64,000 nt of DNA from JBCCGI01 sp039029355 (GTDB taxonomy: Bacteria > Planctomycetota > UBA1135 > GCA-002686595), in NCBI GenBank assembly GCA_039029355.1, contig JBCCGI010000005.1, forward strand, positions 1 to 64,000, written 5' to 3'. Below, piece by piece: positions 27,314-36,885 of this stretch. The translations under genes were made by a program, and so were the position numbers. Numbering within the stretch: the stretch's first letter is position 1; every line of letters starts with the position of its first letter. The notes under the pieces were generated by a model. It was not told the DNA's origin. It ran no database searches and saw only the letters and a list, made by a program, of their open reading frames with translations.

Positions 27314-28684
27314 CTAGCTCTTGCCCCCCTCCTCGGCCTCGATCCCGAAGTCGCGCATCTTCTCCCACAGCACCTTGCGCGAGATGCCCAGCAGCTCGGC
27401 GGTCTGCGTGCGGTGCCCGCCGGTCTGCTCGAGCGCGTCCTTGATGTGCGCGATCTCGACCTCGCGCAGCACCTCGCGCAGGGGGCGGACGCCGCTGGCG
27501 ACCTCGGTGGCTCCGCGCCAGCGCGTGTCGAGCGGCAGCAGGTACTCGCGCTTCAGCTCCGCGTCCGTGCCGGCCAGCGCGATGGCGCGCTGCACGGCGT
27601 TCTCGAGCTCGCGCACGTTGCCCGGCCACGGGTAGCGCTCGAGCGCGTTCATGGTCGGCGCCGGCACGCGGAACTCGCGGCCACCGCCGTGACGCTCGAC
27701 CATGTGCTGCACGAGGAGCGGCACGTCGCCGGCGCGCTCGCGCAGCGGCGGGAGCTGCACGGGCACGACGTTGATGCGGTAGAAGAGGTCCTCGCGGAAG
27801 CGACCATCGCGCACCTCGTCGCGCAGCGAGACCTTGGTCGCCGCGACGACGCGGATGTCGACCTCGACCGTCTCCTCGCCGCCCAGGGGCTCGAAGGCGC
27901 GCTCCTGCAGTACGCGCAGGAGCTTGACCTGCACCGTCTTCGGCATGTCGTCGATGTCGTCGAGGAAGAGCGTGCCGCCGTCCGCCAGCGCGAAGCGGCC
28001 GCGCTTGGTGCGGTGAGCGTCGGTGAAGGCGCCCTTCTCGTGCCCGAAGAGCTCGGCTTCGAGCAGCGTCTCGGGCAGCGCCGCGCACGAGATCGCGACG
28101 AAGGCGCCCTCGGAGCGCGACGACAGGTCGTGCAGGCTGCGCGCGACGCGCTCCTTGCCGGTGCCGCTCTCGCCCTCGATCAACACCGTGGCGTCGGTCG
28201 GCGCGACGGTGCGGATGCGGTCGAACACCGCCTCCATCGCCGACGAGCGACCGACCATCGTGCCCATCCGCACGGCCCCGAGCTCGCGCAGCTCGCGCTT
28301 CAGCTCGGCGTTCTCGGCCAAGAGCGCGCGCTCGCGGCCGAAGCGCTCGACCATGCCGACCACGGCCTCGTTGCGGAACGGCTTCTGGATGTAGTGGGCC
28401 GCGCCGATCTGCATCGCCTCGACCGCCTGGTCGACGGTGGCGAAGCCGGTCATCAGGATCACGGGGCGCTCGGGGCTCTGCTCGACGGCCTGCTTGAGCA
28501 CCTCCATCCCGCCCGCGCCGGGCATGCGGATGTCGGTCAGGACGACGTCGGGGTCCTCGCGCATCAGGAGCTCGACGGCGCTCTGGGTGTCGGCCGCCGA
28601 GAGCACCTCGTGGCCGGCCTCCTCGAGCGCGTCGCGCAGCGTGATCGCGATCGTCTCCTCGTCGTCGGCCAGAAGGACGCGCAT
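27314..28684 (-). CDS. NtrC-family sigma-54-dependent response regulator
   Basis: A 456-residue regulator. Residues 1-120 are a receiver with the acidic pair DDE and phospho-Asp in VLTDIRMPG, Thr in LMTGFAT and Lys in IQKPF, so it looks phosphorylatable. The AAA+ domain has Walker A GESGTGKE and Walker B GGTLFLDDIDD. The sigma-54 contact loop reads GAFTDA, not the consensus GAFTGA. The C-terminus has a Fis-type HTH (QTAELLGISRKVLWEKMRDFGI). It lies 4 nt after the GGDEF-like gene. rpoN is nearby at 30230. No cognate kinase is adjacent. Confidence 0.94.
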   Translation of the reverse strand: MRVLLADDEETIAITLRDALEEAGHEVLSAADTQSAVELLMREDPDVVLTDIRMPGAGGMEVLKQAVEQSPERPVILMTGFATVDQAVEAMQIGAAHYIQKPFRNEAVVGMVERFGRERALLAENAELKRELRELGAVRMGTMVGRSSAMEAVFDRIRTVAPTDATVLIEGESGTGKERVARSLHDLSSRSEGAFVAISCAALPETLLEAELFGHEKGAFTDAHRTKRGRFALADGGTLFLDDIDDMPKTVQVKLLRVLQERAFEPLGGEETVEVDIRVVAATKVSLRDEVRDGRFREDLFYRINVVPVQLPPLRERAGDVPLLVQHMVERHGGGREFRVPAPTMNALERYPWPGNVRELENAVQRAIALAGTDAELKREYLLPLDTRWRGATEVASGVRPLREVLREVEIAHIKDALEQTGGHRTQTAELLGISRKVLWEKMRDFGIEAEEGGKS

Positions 28685-28688
28685 CGCC

Positions 28689-29216
28689 CTAGCCGACGCC
28701 CGCCTGGGGGCCCGGATCGCGGTAGCAGAAGCGGTCGCCGCCCTCGCCCGCCGCCTGGTCGAGCGCGCCCTCGGCCGCGTCGACGAGATCGTCGAAGAAC
28801 ATGGTGTTCTCGTTCTCGTAGTGCGAGATGCCGACCGACAGCGTGACGCCCGCGCCGCCGCTGGCCTCGCCGGGGATCACCATGTTGCGGGCCGCGGCGA
28901 CGATGCGGCCGGCGGTGACCTCGGCGCCCTCGCGGCGGGTGTGCGGCAGGATCGCCATCAGCCGGTCGTCGAGCAGCCGTCCGAGGTAATCGCAGGTGCG
29001 CGTCGCGCCCAGGAGCAGGCCGGTGACGCCCTCCATCACCTTGCCCTTGTGCGCGTAGCCGAGCTTGTCGCGCACCTCCTCGGCCCGGTCCAGAGCGACC
29101 ACCAGGCAGCTGACCGGATAGGCGTACCGCTGGGCGCGGGTGAACTCGATCCGCATCAGGTGGCGGATCTGGGTGAGTGAGAAGATGTCGTTGACGCTGC
29201 GTTCGACTTCGGCCAT
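28689..29216 (-). CDS. Degenerate GGDEF-domain protein
   Basis: A 175-residue protein that is essentially one GGDEF-fold domain: LTQIRHLMRIEFTRAQRYAYPVS at the start, then a long helix, then GRLLDDRLMAILPHT where the active GGDEF loop would be. The catalytic GG(D/E)EF is replaced by LLDDR, so diguanylate cyclase activity is unlikely. It may bind nucleotides or act by protein contact. The tight link to the NtrC-type regulator (4 nt) suggests a signalling role. Confidence 0.78.
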   Translation of the reverse strand: MAEVERSVNDIFSLTQIRHLMRIEFTRAQRYAYPVSCLVVALDRAEEVRDKLGYAHKGKVMEGVTGLLLGATRTCDYLGRLLDDRLMAILPHTRREGAEVTAGRIVAAARNMVIPGEASGGAGVTLSVGISHYENENTMFFDDLVDAAEGALDQAAGEGGDRFCYRDPGPQAGVG

Positions 29217-29309
29217 GCGTGGGTTCCTTCCGAAGCTGGAAGGTACGCCTTGGGCCGGCGGATTGCGAGGCCCGCCGGCAAGGCACTAGTCGCCGGCGCC
29301 GCCGCGGTC

Positions 29310-30089
29310 TCAGCCGCGCATCAGGAGCCGGTCGAAGAAGCCGTCAAGCGAGACGCCGCGCACGCGCAGCAGCAGGAACGCGATCAGCACGATCACGGTG
29401 TAGACCAGGAACGCGATGCCCTGGCTCAGGATCATCGCCACCGTGCCCTTCGCCGCGGTGCGGGCGCGCCGGGAGGCACCGCGCGTGCCCGAGAGCAGGG
29501 GCGCCATGAGGAGGTCGCGGAGCAGGCGGCCCGAGCGCTCCAGGACGCGCGGGTCGTCGGCCTTGGCCGCGCTCCGCGCGAGGATCTCCGACGCGCAGTC
29601 GTCGGGGTTGAACGAGCCGCCGACGACGGCGTCCTGCCAGCGCTTGGCGGCCACGCGGTCGGCCAGGCCGAGCTCGACCATCATGCCGGCCTTCAGGCGC
29701 TTCCAAACGCGGTCCTCGCCCTCGGGCAAGCCGCGCGGCGCGACGGCCGCGGGCGCGGCGGCGGGGGGCGGCGCCGCGAGCGGGATCTCCTCGAGCGCGG
29801 CCTGGTCCGCGGCCGCCGCGTCGCCACCGTACACCAAGGTCATGCCCCGCCACTGAAGGCGCGTGCCCGGCGCGAGCGGCGCCTCGTCGAGCGGCTTCCC
29901 GTCCACCGTCGGCGGGTCGCCTCCGCCGACGTAGATCGCCCGCGGGGGCTGGTCCCAGACATGGATCTCGTCGTCGCCGGCCGAGGGGTGCGCGATGTCG
30001 CCCTGGGCCCCCACGCGTGTCAGCCCGGGCTGCAGCGCCTCGCGGCGCTCGCCCCCACCGTCGGTGATGTCCAGCCACCCTCCTGCCAT
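29310..30089 (-). CDS. FHA-like domain protein with C-terminal membrane anchor
   Basis: A 259-residue protein. The ATG at 30089 has a strong ribosome site (GAGGAGAG about 9 nt upstream). Residues about 15-90 resemble an FHA phosphothreonine-binding domain (RVGAQGDIAHPS ... PPTVDGKPLDEAPLAPGTRLQWRGMTLVY), but without the usual SxxH pair. A Pro/Ala-rich linker, a helical region (KRLKAGMMVELGLADRVAAKRW) and a C-terminal hydrophobic segment (IAFLVYTVIVLIAFLLL) follow. It is divergent from rpoN. Possibly a membrane signalling adaptor; the FHA call is moderate. Confidence 0.65.
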   Translation of the reverse strand: MAGGWLDITDGGGERREALQPGLTRVGAQGDIAHPSAGDDEIHVWDQPPRAIYVGGGDPPTVDGKPLDEAPLAPGTRLQWRGMTLVYGGDAAAADQAALEEIPLAAPPPAAAPAAVAPRGLPEGEDRVWKRLKAGMMVELGLADRVAAKRWQDAVVGGSFNPDDCASEILARSAAKADDPRVLERSGRLLRDLLMAPLLSGTRGASRRARTAAKGTVAMILSQGIAFLVYTVIVLIAFLLLRVRGVSLDGFFDRLLMRG

Positions 30090-30160
30090 GCGCTCGACTC
30101 TCCTCGCCTCGTCGTCCGGTACGAATCTGACCTGGCCGCGCAACCGCCTGCCGCAGCGCC

Positions 30161-30166
30161 TATACT
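30161..30166 (+). promoter_or_regulatory. -10 box of rpoN
   Basis: TATACT, matching the -10 consensus at 5 of 6 positions, lies 63 nt before the rpoN ATG in the 140-bp divergent region. The -35 position holds only a weak GCGCAA. Confidence 0.4.
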
Positions 30167-30229
30167 TACCCTGGGAACCGGCGCTCGCCTACGCAAGACC
30201 TGCCGGCGCCCTCCCGAAGCCCGCCTAGC

Positions 30230-31663
30230 ATGCGCCTGAGCCTCTCCCAAACGCCGCGGATGGAGCAGCGACTGGTCCAGTCGCCGCAGATGATCCAGGC
30301 GATGCAGATCCTGCAGCTCTCGTCCCTGGACCTCCAGGAGCGGATCGAGCAGGAGCTGATGGAGAACCCCTTCCTCGAGGAGGTGGAGCCCGAGCGCGAG
30401 GAGTCCTCCACCGACGGCCCTCAGGAAGCAGCCGCCGACGACGCGGACGCCTCGGGCGTCGAGACCATGCTCGACGAGCTGGAGCGCTACGAGCGCGACT
30501 TCGGCGACGGCACGCGCACGCGCGTCGCCTCGGGCGAGGAGGGCGACAAGAAGCTCGAGGCGATGCAGAACACCCCGGCGACCTACCACAGCCTGGGGGA
30601 CGCGCTCTTAGAGCAGATCGCGCTGATCGACTTCGACGACCGCGAGCGCGAGCTGGCCGAGTACCTGATCTACTCGCTCGACCACCGCGGCTACCTGGTC
30701 GAGCCGCTCGAGGACGTGGCCGAGGCCTGCCCGGTCGAGAACGTCCTGATCGAGGAGCTCGAGTTCTGCCTCGAGAGCCTGCGGGCCGCGACCCACCCCG
30801 CGCTCGGCGCGCCCGACCTGCGCTCGTGCCTCCTGCTGCAGCTCGACGCGCACCACATCGAAGCGCCGCTGGTCCGCGCGCTGATCCAGGATCACCTCGA
30901 AGACATCACGGTCAACCGCCTGCCGCGCATCGCGCGCGCCACCGGCCACTCGATCGAGGACATCAAGCTCGGCATCGACACGATCCGCGGGCTCGACCCG
31001 ATCCCGGGCCGCGAATACGGCGACCCCGGCGCGGCGGTCATCCACCCCGACGTCGTCGTCGAGGAGAGCGAGGGCGAGTACGACGTGCGGCTCACGCGCC
31101 AGCGCGTGCCGGACCTCACCATCAGCCCGTCGTACAAGAAGCTCCTGCGCCAGGCGGCCGAGGGCGACGGCGTGCAGGAGTGGGTCAAGAAACGCCTCGA
31201 GGCCGCGCGCTGGTTCATCGACGCGGTCCACCAGCGGCAGAACACGCTGCTGAAGATCTCGCGCGAGATCTTCCAGCGCCAGCGCGGCTTCCTGGACCAC
31301 GGCGTGAAGGCGCTCAAGCCTCTGCGCATGCAGGAAGTGGCCGACGTGGTCGGCGTGCACATCTCCACCGTGAGCCGCGCCGTCTCCGGCAAGCACGCCC
31401 AGACGCCGCGCGGCATCCTGCCGCTGAAGTACTTCTTCACCGGCGGCACGGCCAAGGCCTCCGGCGAGATGACCAGCCAGGCGTCGATCAAGCAGCGCAT
31501 CCAGGAGCTGGTCGACCAGGAGGACTCCGAGCACCCCCTCTCGGACGAGGAGATCGCCAAGCGGCTCAAGGCCGACGACGGCATCTCGATCGCGCGGCGC
31601 ACGGTGACGAAGTACCGCAAGGCGCTGGCGATCCCGTCGTCCTCGCAGCGGCGGCAGTTCTAG
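30230..31663 (+). CDS. rpoN: RNA polymerase sigma-54 factor
   Basis: A 477-residue sigma-54. Region I is Gln/Leu-rich (SLSQTPRMEQRLVQSPQMIQAMQILQLSSLDLQ), followed by an acidic region II (about 45-75), the core-binding domain, an HTH (QEVADVVGVHISTVSRAVSGK), the LKYFF segment, and the RpoN box ARRTVTKYRKA near the C-terminus. It works with AAA+ activators; two are encoded in this window (27314-28684 and 48780-50207). The stop codon shares CTAG with the convergent CIA30-like gene. Confidence 0.96.
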   Translation: MRLSLSQTPRMEQRLVQSPQMIQAMQILQLSSLDLQERIEQELMENPFLEEVEPEREESSTDGPQEAAADDADASGVETMLDELERYERDFGDGTRTRVASGEEGDKKLEAMQNTPATYHSLGDALLEQIALIDFDDRERELAEYLIYSLDHRGYLVEPLEDVAEACPVENVLIEELEFCLESLRAATHPALGAPDLRSCLLLQLDAHHIEAPLVRALIQDHLEDITVNRLPRIARATGHSIEDIKLGIDTIRGLDPIPGREYGDPGAAVIHPDVVVEESEGEYDVRLTRQRVPDLTISPSYKKLLRQAAEGDGVQEWVKKRLEAARWFIDAVHQRQNTLLKISREIFQRQRGFLDHGVKALKPLRMQEVADVVGVHISTVSRAVSGKHAQTPRGILPLKYFFTGGTAKASGEMTSQASIKQRIQELVDQEDSEHPLSDEEIAKRLKADDGISIARRTVTKYRKALAIPSSSQRRQF

Positions 31664-32205
31664 CGCGGCATAGCGGGCGCGGCTTGGGGGCCCGCCGGGC
31701 GCCGGAAGGCCTCGACCGAGGCGAGCAAGAGCGCGAACTCGCCCGCCTGCTTGTCGGCGATCATCAGCCCTAGCTCGCGTAGCTCCCCGGGATCGAACGG
31801 CCCCGCGTCGACCACCGGGCGCCCGCGCCACCTCGGCACCAGCTCGTCGAAGGGCAGGTCGACCGCGGCCCACGCGCCGACGCGGGTCGCAAAGGGCGTC
31901 TGCCACGTGACGCCGCGGGCACTCGTCCGCAGGATCAACTTGTACGTCCGCCCGTCGCCGCGGATCCGCAGCCGAAGGCCGTCCCACGCGGCGAGCTCCG
32001 GCCACGCCACCTCGCGGCGGAACGAGGCAAAGCCGCCGCCGTTGGCCAGCGAGAGCGTCCCGGCGAAGCGTACGCCCGCGTCCGTCGCGCTGGCACGCCC
32101 GTCCGACACGCCGCCCATCACGCCGTCGTGCACGGGGCGCCAGCCTGCGGAACGGGCGGCCTGGGCCGGGTCGAGGAGCATCCGAAGCTGAGCGGAGGAG
32201 GCCAT
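31660..32205 (-). CDS. CIA30-domain protein
   Basis: A 181-residue protein matching the complex I intermediate-associated protein 30 type beta-sandwich (WRPVHDGVMGGVSDGRA ... FAGTLSLANGGGFASFR ... LRLRIRGDGRTYKLILRT). In bacteria these are stand-alone carbohydrate-binding-like domains of unknown function, not proven respiratory assembly factors. The ATG at 32205 has GGAGGAGG as ribosome site. No signal sequence is visible. It converges with rpoN. Confidence 0.85.
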   Translation of the reverse strand: MASSAQLRMLLDPAQAARSAGWRPVHDGVMGGVSDGRASATDAGVRFAGTLSLANGGGFASFRREVAWPELAAWDGLRLRIRGDGRTYKLILRTSARGVTWQTPFATRVGAWAAVDLPFDELVPRWRGRPVVDAGPFDPGELRELGLMIADKQAGEFALLLASVEAFRRPAGPQAAPAMPR

Positions 32206-32441
32206 GGTGAAAAGGCGGCGGGTGGAGGCGCTGACGCCCCAGCGGTGATTCGCCGCCCGACCGGCGCCGGATGCGGATGTGGGCGTGACGCCGGCGACCA
32301 AGGTGCGCTCCCCGGAGTAGACTGAAGAGCGACGCCGAGTGCCCGAAGCCGGGTCCGGTCTCCGACAACGCGCTTGCCCGCAGCGAAGAGATGGCACGCC
32401 TAAAGCTCGACCAAAGCGTTCCGCGCCGGAGAGCCGGCGCG

Positions 32442-33782
32442 ATGAAGCGCGCGCTTGCGTTGGTGACCTCTGCGGCCATCGGCCTCACCCTCGCCGCGGC
32501 CCAGGGCACCGGGCCGGACGCGAGCGTCGAGCGGTGGACTACACGGGGCTACGGCTACCTGCTCGAGCGCGAAGGCGACGAGCTGCGCGTCTTCACGCAC
32601 TGCGCCCTGGGCGACCTCCCGGTCGGCACCGCGCGGGCCGAGGCGCCGGACTCGGGCTCCTTCTTCGATCCGGAGCTCGGGGGCGTCGAGCTGCGTGCCT
32701 CGGCGACCGACGGAGCCGTCGTCGTCGACTGGGACTTGACGTCCCACCCCGTAGCGCTCGACCCCGCGGCGAGCCCGCCGAGGCTCCCCACCGACAGCCA
32801 GCGGGCCGACGCGCTCTTCAACTTCGACTGGTTCTGCGCGCTCTTCTCGGAGCACTATGCGTTCTTCGAGCTGCGCGGCGTGGACTGGCCCCAGGCCACC
32901 GCCCGCGCACGCGAGGCGCTGGGATCCGCTCCCGATGCGGCCACCGTCTTCCGCTCGATGGGCGAGCTGATCGAGCTGCTGGACGACGGGCACTGCTCGA
33001 TCGAAGCGCCCGAGGACCTGTGGGTCTCGGGCCGCCCGGATCCCGACCCCGACGCGGAGGATCGGCCGTCGAAGTTCCGGCGGCTTGTCGATCGGCGCTA
33101 TCTGAAGGGCGAGTACGTGCGCGCCTGCCGCGGGCGCCTGACCGCCGGCTGGGTGGAGGACGAGATCGGGTACCTGCGGTTGGACGGGATGTGGGGCGGG
33201 CGCCGCAAGCTGCAGCGCGGACTCGACCGCGCGTTCGACGAGCTCGCCGGAGCGCGCGCGCTCATCGTGGACGTCCGGTTCAACGGCGGCGGCGACGATC
33301 GGTACGGCTTCAAGCTAAGCCGGCGCTTGATCGAGGAGCGCGTACTCGCGGTGACCAAGGCGGTGCGCTCCGATCCGCGCGACCCGGCACAGTGCGTCGC
33401 CGCCGGGGAGTTCCACCTCGCGCCCTCGGACCGCCCGGGGTTTCGGGGCCCCGTGGCGCTGCTCGTCAGCCGGTACACCTTGAGCGCCGCCGAGGTGTTC
33501 GGCATGTCGCTGCTGGAGCGAAAGGGCGGACTCACCGTGATCGGCGAGCCCAGCGGCGGCGCGCTGTCCGACGTGCTGGAGACAGAGCTGCCGAACGGGT
33601 GGCTCGTCGGGCTCTCGAACGAGGTCTACCGCACCGCGGACGGCCGCTGCTTCGAGCATATCGGGCTCCCCGTCGACGTCCCCTGCGAGACCGTGCGGAC
33701 CGCGCACCTTGAAGAGCGCGTCGACCCCGCGTTGGAGGCCGCCGTCGGACGGTTCCGCCGCGACGAGGAAGGTGACCGCTAA
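32442..33782 (+). CDS. Exported S41-family (C-terminal processing) peptidase
   Basis: A 446-residue serine peptidase. The ATG at 32442 follows GGAGAG and opens a signal sequence (MKRALALVTSAAIGLTLAAAQG). The tail-specific protease domain is in the second half: GYLRLDGMWGG, ARALIVDVRFNGGGD and the catalytic SRYTLSAAEVFGMSL (Ser at about 348), then GEPSGGALSD. No PDZ domain is evident. It is 25 nt before the VPS10-like gene and probably co-transcribed. A TAGACT box (32328-32333) lies in the upstream divergent region. Confidence 0.9.
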   Translation: MKRALALVTSAAIGLTLAAAQGTGPDASVERWTTRGYGYLLEREGDELRVFTHCALGDLPVGTARAEAPDSGSFFDPELGGVELRASATDGAVVVDWDLTSHPVALDPAASPPRLPTDSQRADALFNFDWFCALFSEHYAFFELRGVDWPQATARAREALGSAPDAATVFRSMGELIELLDDGHCSIEAPEDLWVSGRPDPDPDAEDRPSKFRRLVDRRYLKGEYVRACRGRLTAGWVEDEIGYLRLDGMWGGRRKLQRGLDRAFDELAGARALIVDVRFNGGGDDRYGFKLSRRLIEERVLAVTKAVRSDPRDPAQCVAAGEFHLAPSDRPGFRGPVALLVSRYTLSAAEVFGMSLLERKGGLTVIGEPSGGALSDVLETELPNGWLVGLSNEVYRTADGRCFEHIGLPVDVPCETVRTAHLEERVDPALEAAVGRFRRDEEGDR

Positions 33783-33807
33783 GGAACGGCCTCAGGAGAC
33801 ACGGACG

Positions 33808-36717
33808 ATGAGAGCAAGCTGGATCAGCATCGGTTTGGGAGGGCTCGTGGCCTTGGGAGCCGGCCTACTCGCGCTCGGCCGCGGAGCGGAGCCTACGGGC
33901 GAGCCGCCCGGACGCCTCGCACTCGCGCGCCAGGCCGTCACGCAGAAGCGCCAGAAGCTCGCGGGTCAGGGCTCGAAGGCCTTCGACCAGCCCGCCGAGG
34001 CGGCGCGCTTCTTCCTCGAACAGCGGCTCGGCGAAGACCTGCAGCGGCTGCCGCTGGAGCACCTCCAGCGCGAGCTCGGCCTCCTCCGGCGCCGCGAGGC
34101 CGAGCCGGTCGCCGGCGCGGCACCGGGCGGCATCGCCTCCTGGACCTCGCTCGGCCCCGGCAACATCGGCGGGCGCACGCGGGCCCTCCTGATCGACCCG
34201 AGCGATCCGGACGTGATGTACGCCGCCGGCGTCTCCGGCGGGGTGTGGAAGTCGACCGACGCGGGGGCGAGCTGGGCGGCGACCGACGACGCGATGCTGA
34301 ACCTCAAGGTGTCGTGCCTCGCGATGGACCCGAGCGACCCGGCGGTGCTCTACGCCGGTACCGGCGAGGGCTTCCTCGCCATCGGACACCTGCAGGGGCT
34401 GGGGATCTTCAAGTCCACCGACGCGGGCGCGACCTGGACGCAGCTCGCGGGCACCGTGACCGGCGTTCCAGGCGGCGCCTTCGACTACGTCAACGACCTG
34501 GTCGTCAGCCCGAACGACCCGGGCCGGATCTACGCCGCCACGCGGACCGGCGTCTGGCGCAGCACCGATTCCGGCGCGAGCTGGACGCCCGTGCTCTCCA
34601 ACCCGGCCTACCTCGACACCGGCCCGTCGACCGTGGGCTGCTACGCGGGCTGCACCGACCTGGCCCTGCGCCCCGACGCCGCGCCCGATCAGCTCTTCGC
34701 GAGCTTCGGGAGCTTCGCGGCCGACGGCCTCTACCGCAGCGACGACGGCGGCGACGGCTGGTTCCCCTACTCGGTGCCCTCGAACCAGGGCCGGATGAAG
34801 GTCGAGTTCGCGCCGAGCGACAACGACGTGGTCTACCTCGCGATGGCGGACAACGGCACCGTCGGCGCGGTCGGCCAGATCGTGAACCTGTGGCGCTCCG
34901 ACGACGGCGGCGCGACCTTCAACGGCGTGCTCGACCTGGGGCACGAGTTCTCGCCCTGGCTCTTCAACAACCTGATCCTGTCCACCGGCTGCTCCCCCGG
35001 GGAGACGTACGCGCAGGGCTGGTACGACCTGGCCCTGGCGGTCGACCCGGTGGATCCGCTGACCGTCTGGCTCGGCGGAGTGGACCTCTTCCGCTCGGTG
35101 GACGGAGGGGCGACCTTCGAGCTCGCCGGCTATTGGTTCTACTACCTGGAGGACCCGCCGCCGCCCTCCTACATCCACCCCGACCACCACGCCGTGGTCT
35201 TCCATCCCGACTACGACGGCGCGGCCAACCAAACGCTGTTCGTCGGCAACGACGGCGGGATCTTCCGCACGCAGAACGCGCGGGCCGCAGCGACGCTCGA
35301 GGACTGCCCCTTCCCGGGCACACTCCCGCCGCCGGAGATCGTCTGGGAGAGCCTGAACAACGGCTACGGCGTGACGCAGTTCTACCACGGCGACGCCGCT
35401 CGAACCGCCGACGTGTTCATCGGCGGCACCCAGGACAACGGCACGAACGCGGTCACCTCGGCGACGGCGCCCGAGGACTGGCGCATCGTCTACGGAGGCG
35501 ACGGCGGGTACACCCACGTCGACCCGGCCGACGAGGACCACTTCTACGTTGAAACCCACAACTGGCCGGACATCTGGAGGACCTTCGACGGCGGGCTCAA
35601 CTTCCTGCCCGCGAGCAACGGAATCAGCGACGCGGACGGGCTCTTCATCACGCCGATCGCGATGGACCCGGGCGCGCCCCTGACGCTCTGGACCGGAGGC
35701 TCCCGCCCCTGGCGCACGAAGAACGGCGCCACGCTGTGGAGCGTCGCGGGGCCGGACCTGCCGCTCGCCGGCACGATCTCGGCCATCGCCGTCGCGCCGT
35801 CGAACAGCGACGTGGTGTACCTCGGCTTCGACAACGGCTACGTGGCGCGCACCAGCGACGGCACCGCGAGCTCACCGAGCTGGCAGACCTTCTCGACCGG
35901 GCTCCTGGGCGGCTGGGTGTCGAGCCTCGCCGTCGACCCGACGGTCCCCGACGTGGCCTACCTGACGTCCTCGACCTACGGCGTGCCCCACGTTCTGCGG
36001 ACCACCAACGGCGGCGCGACCTGGACGTCGATCGACGGGATCGGGCTCGCCGGAGTCCCCGACATCCCGGCCCACTGGATCGCCGTCCGGCCCTGCGACT
36101 CGGAGCAACTCTACGTCGGCACCGAGCTCGGCGTCTTCGCGAGCGACGACGCCGGAGCCACCTGGGCGCCGGCCAACACCGGCCTCGCCCACACGATCGT
36201 CGAGACGCTCGACTTCCAGGACGAGAGCACCCTGGTGGCCTTCACCCACGGGCGCGGAGCCTTCCGAGCTTCGCTCGCGCCCTGCCCGCCGAGCCCAAGC
36301 GCCTACGGCTGTGGCGTGAATCCCGCGGGCAGCCTTCTCTGGCAGGGGCTCCCGCACATCGGCGACGCGTTCGAGCTCTTGGTCCACGACCCGACCGGCT
36401 CCATGGGGATCCTGGCTCAGACGTGGCTCCTGATCTCGAACCAGCCGGATCCGGCCTATCCCTGCGGGACGCTGTTTCCCGGCTGGGGGATGACCGGTGC
36501 TGCCGCGGCGGGCGAGCTCCTGATCGGACTTCAGAGCCCCAACCCCCTCGTCACCGCACAGGGTCTCCCGTGGATCGGCTCCCCGCGCGAGATCGTGGTG
36601 AGCCTCCCCGACGACCCGTTGCTGGTCGGGCTCGCGCTCTACGCCCAGGGAGCCCTGGTCGACTTCTCCCCCAACGTCGGGCTGACCGAGGCGGTGGAGT
36701 TTGTGATCTCGGACTAG
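33808..36717 (+). CDS. Secreted VPS10/sortilin-like beta-propeller protein
   Basis: A 969-residue exported protein with signal sequence (WISIGLGGLVALGAGLLALG) and a CAGGAGA ribosome site. Residues about 110-820 carry many Asp-box/BNR-type repeats (GGVWKSTDAGASWAA, GIFKSTDAGATWTQ, VWRSTDSGASWTP, LWRSDDGGATF), the sortilin or xyloglucanase-like propeller pattern. A separate C-terminal module of about 140 residues starts at CPPSPSAYGCG and ends VEFVISD; a similar module ends the next protein. No catalytic residues can be assigned. Likely a cell-surface or extracellular binding protein. Confidence 0.88.
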   Translation: MRASWISIGLGGLVALGAGLLALGRGAEPTGEPPGRLALARQAVTQKRQKLAGQGSKAFDQPAEAARFFLEQRLGEDLQRLPLEHLQRELGLLRRREAEPVAGAAPGGIASWTSLGPGNIGGRTRALLIDPSDPDVMYAAGVSGGVWKSTDAGASWAATDDAMLNLKVSCLAMDPSDPAVLYAGTGEGFLAIGHLQGLGIFKSTDAGATWTQLAGTVTGVPGGAFDYVNDLVVSPNDPGRIYAATRTGVWRSTDSGASWTPVLSNPAYLDTGPSTVGCYAGCTDLALRPDAAPDQLFASFGSFAADGLYRSDDGGDGWFPYSVPSNQGRMKVEFAPSDNDVVYLAMADNGTVGAVGQIVNLWRSDDGGATFNGVLDLGHEFSPWLFNNLILSTGCSPGETYAQGWYDLALAVDPVDPLTVWLGGVDLFRSVDGGATFELAGYWFYYLEDPPPPSYIHPDHHAVVFHPDYDGAANQTLFVGNDGGIFRTQNARAAATLEDCPFPGTLPPPEIVWESLNNGYGVTQFYHGDAARTADVFIGGTQDNGTNAVTSATAPEDWRIVYGGDGGYTHVDPADEDHFYVETHNWPDIWRTFDGGLNFLPASNGISDADGLFITPIAMDPGAPLTLWTGGSRPWRTKNGATLWSVAGPDLPLAGTISAIAVAPSNSDVVYLGFDNGYVARTSDGTASSPSWQTFSTGLLGGWVSSLAVDPTVPDVAYLTSSTYGVPHVLRTTNGGATWTSIDGIGLAGVPDIPAHWIAVRPCDSEQLYVGTELGVFASDDAGATWAPANTGLAHTIVETLDFQDESTLVAFTHGRGAFRASLAPCPPSPSAYGCGVNPAGSLLWQGLPHIGDAFELLVHDPTGSMGILAQTWLLISNQPDPAYPCGTLFPGWGMTGAAAAGELLIGLQSPNPLVTAQGLPWIGSPREIVVSLPDDPLLVGLALYAQGALVDFSPNVGLTEAVEFVISD

Positions 36718-36767
36718 AGGTCCGGCCGACCACGCCCCCGCGCCATCTCCGGCACCTGAAAGCGCCT

Positions 36768-36830
36768 GGCGGCGTTGCGCCTCCTTGGCGTAGCGCCCTG
36801 GATGCGCGGTCGTCGGCGCGCCTTGCTATG
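36768..36830 (-). repeat. Copy B of a dispersed intergenic repeat
   Basis: About 62 nt resembling the centre of the palindromic element at 61206-61364, by hand roughly 79% identical. The best-conserved parts are GTTGCGCCTCCT and GTCGTCGGCGCGCCTTG. This copy lies between two convergent genes, as does the other. It lacks the long outer arms, so it may be a decayed or partial copy. Its plus strand matches the minus strand of the other copy. Confidence 0.6.
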
Positions 36831-36885
36831 CACTCTCAGTCACCGCACCTGGTCCGCGCCCCTTGCCGGCCGAACCTCTAGCAGC

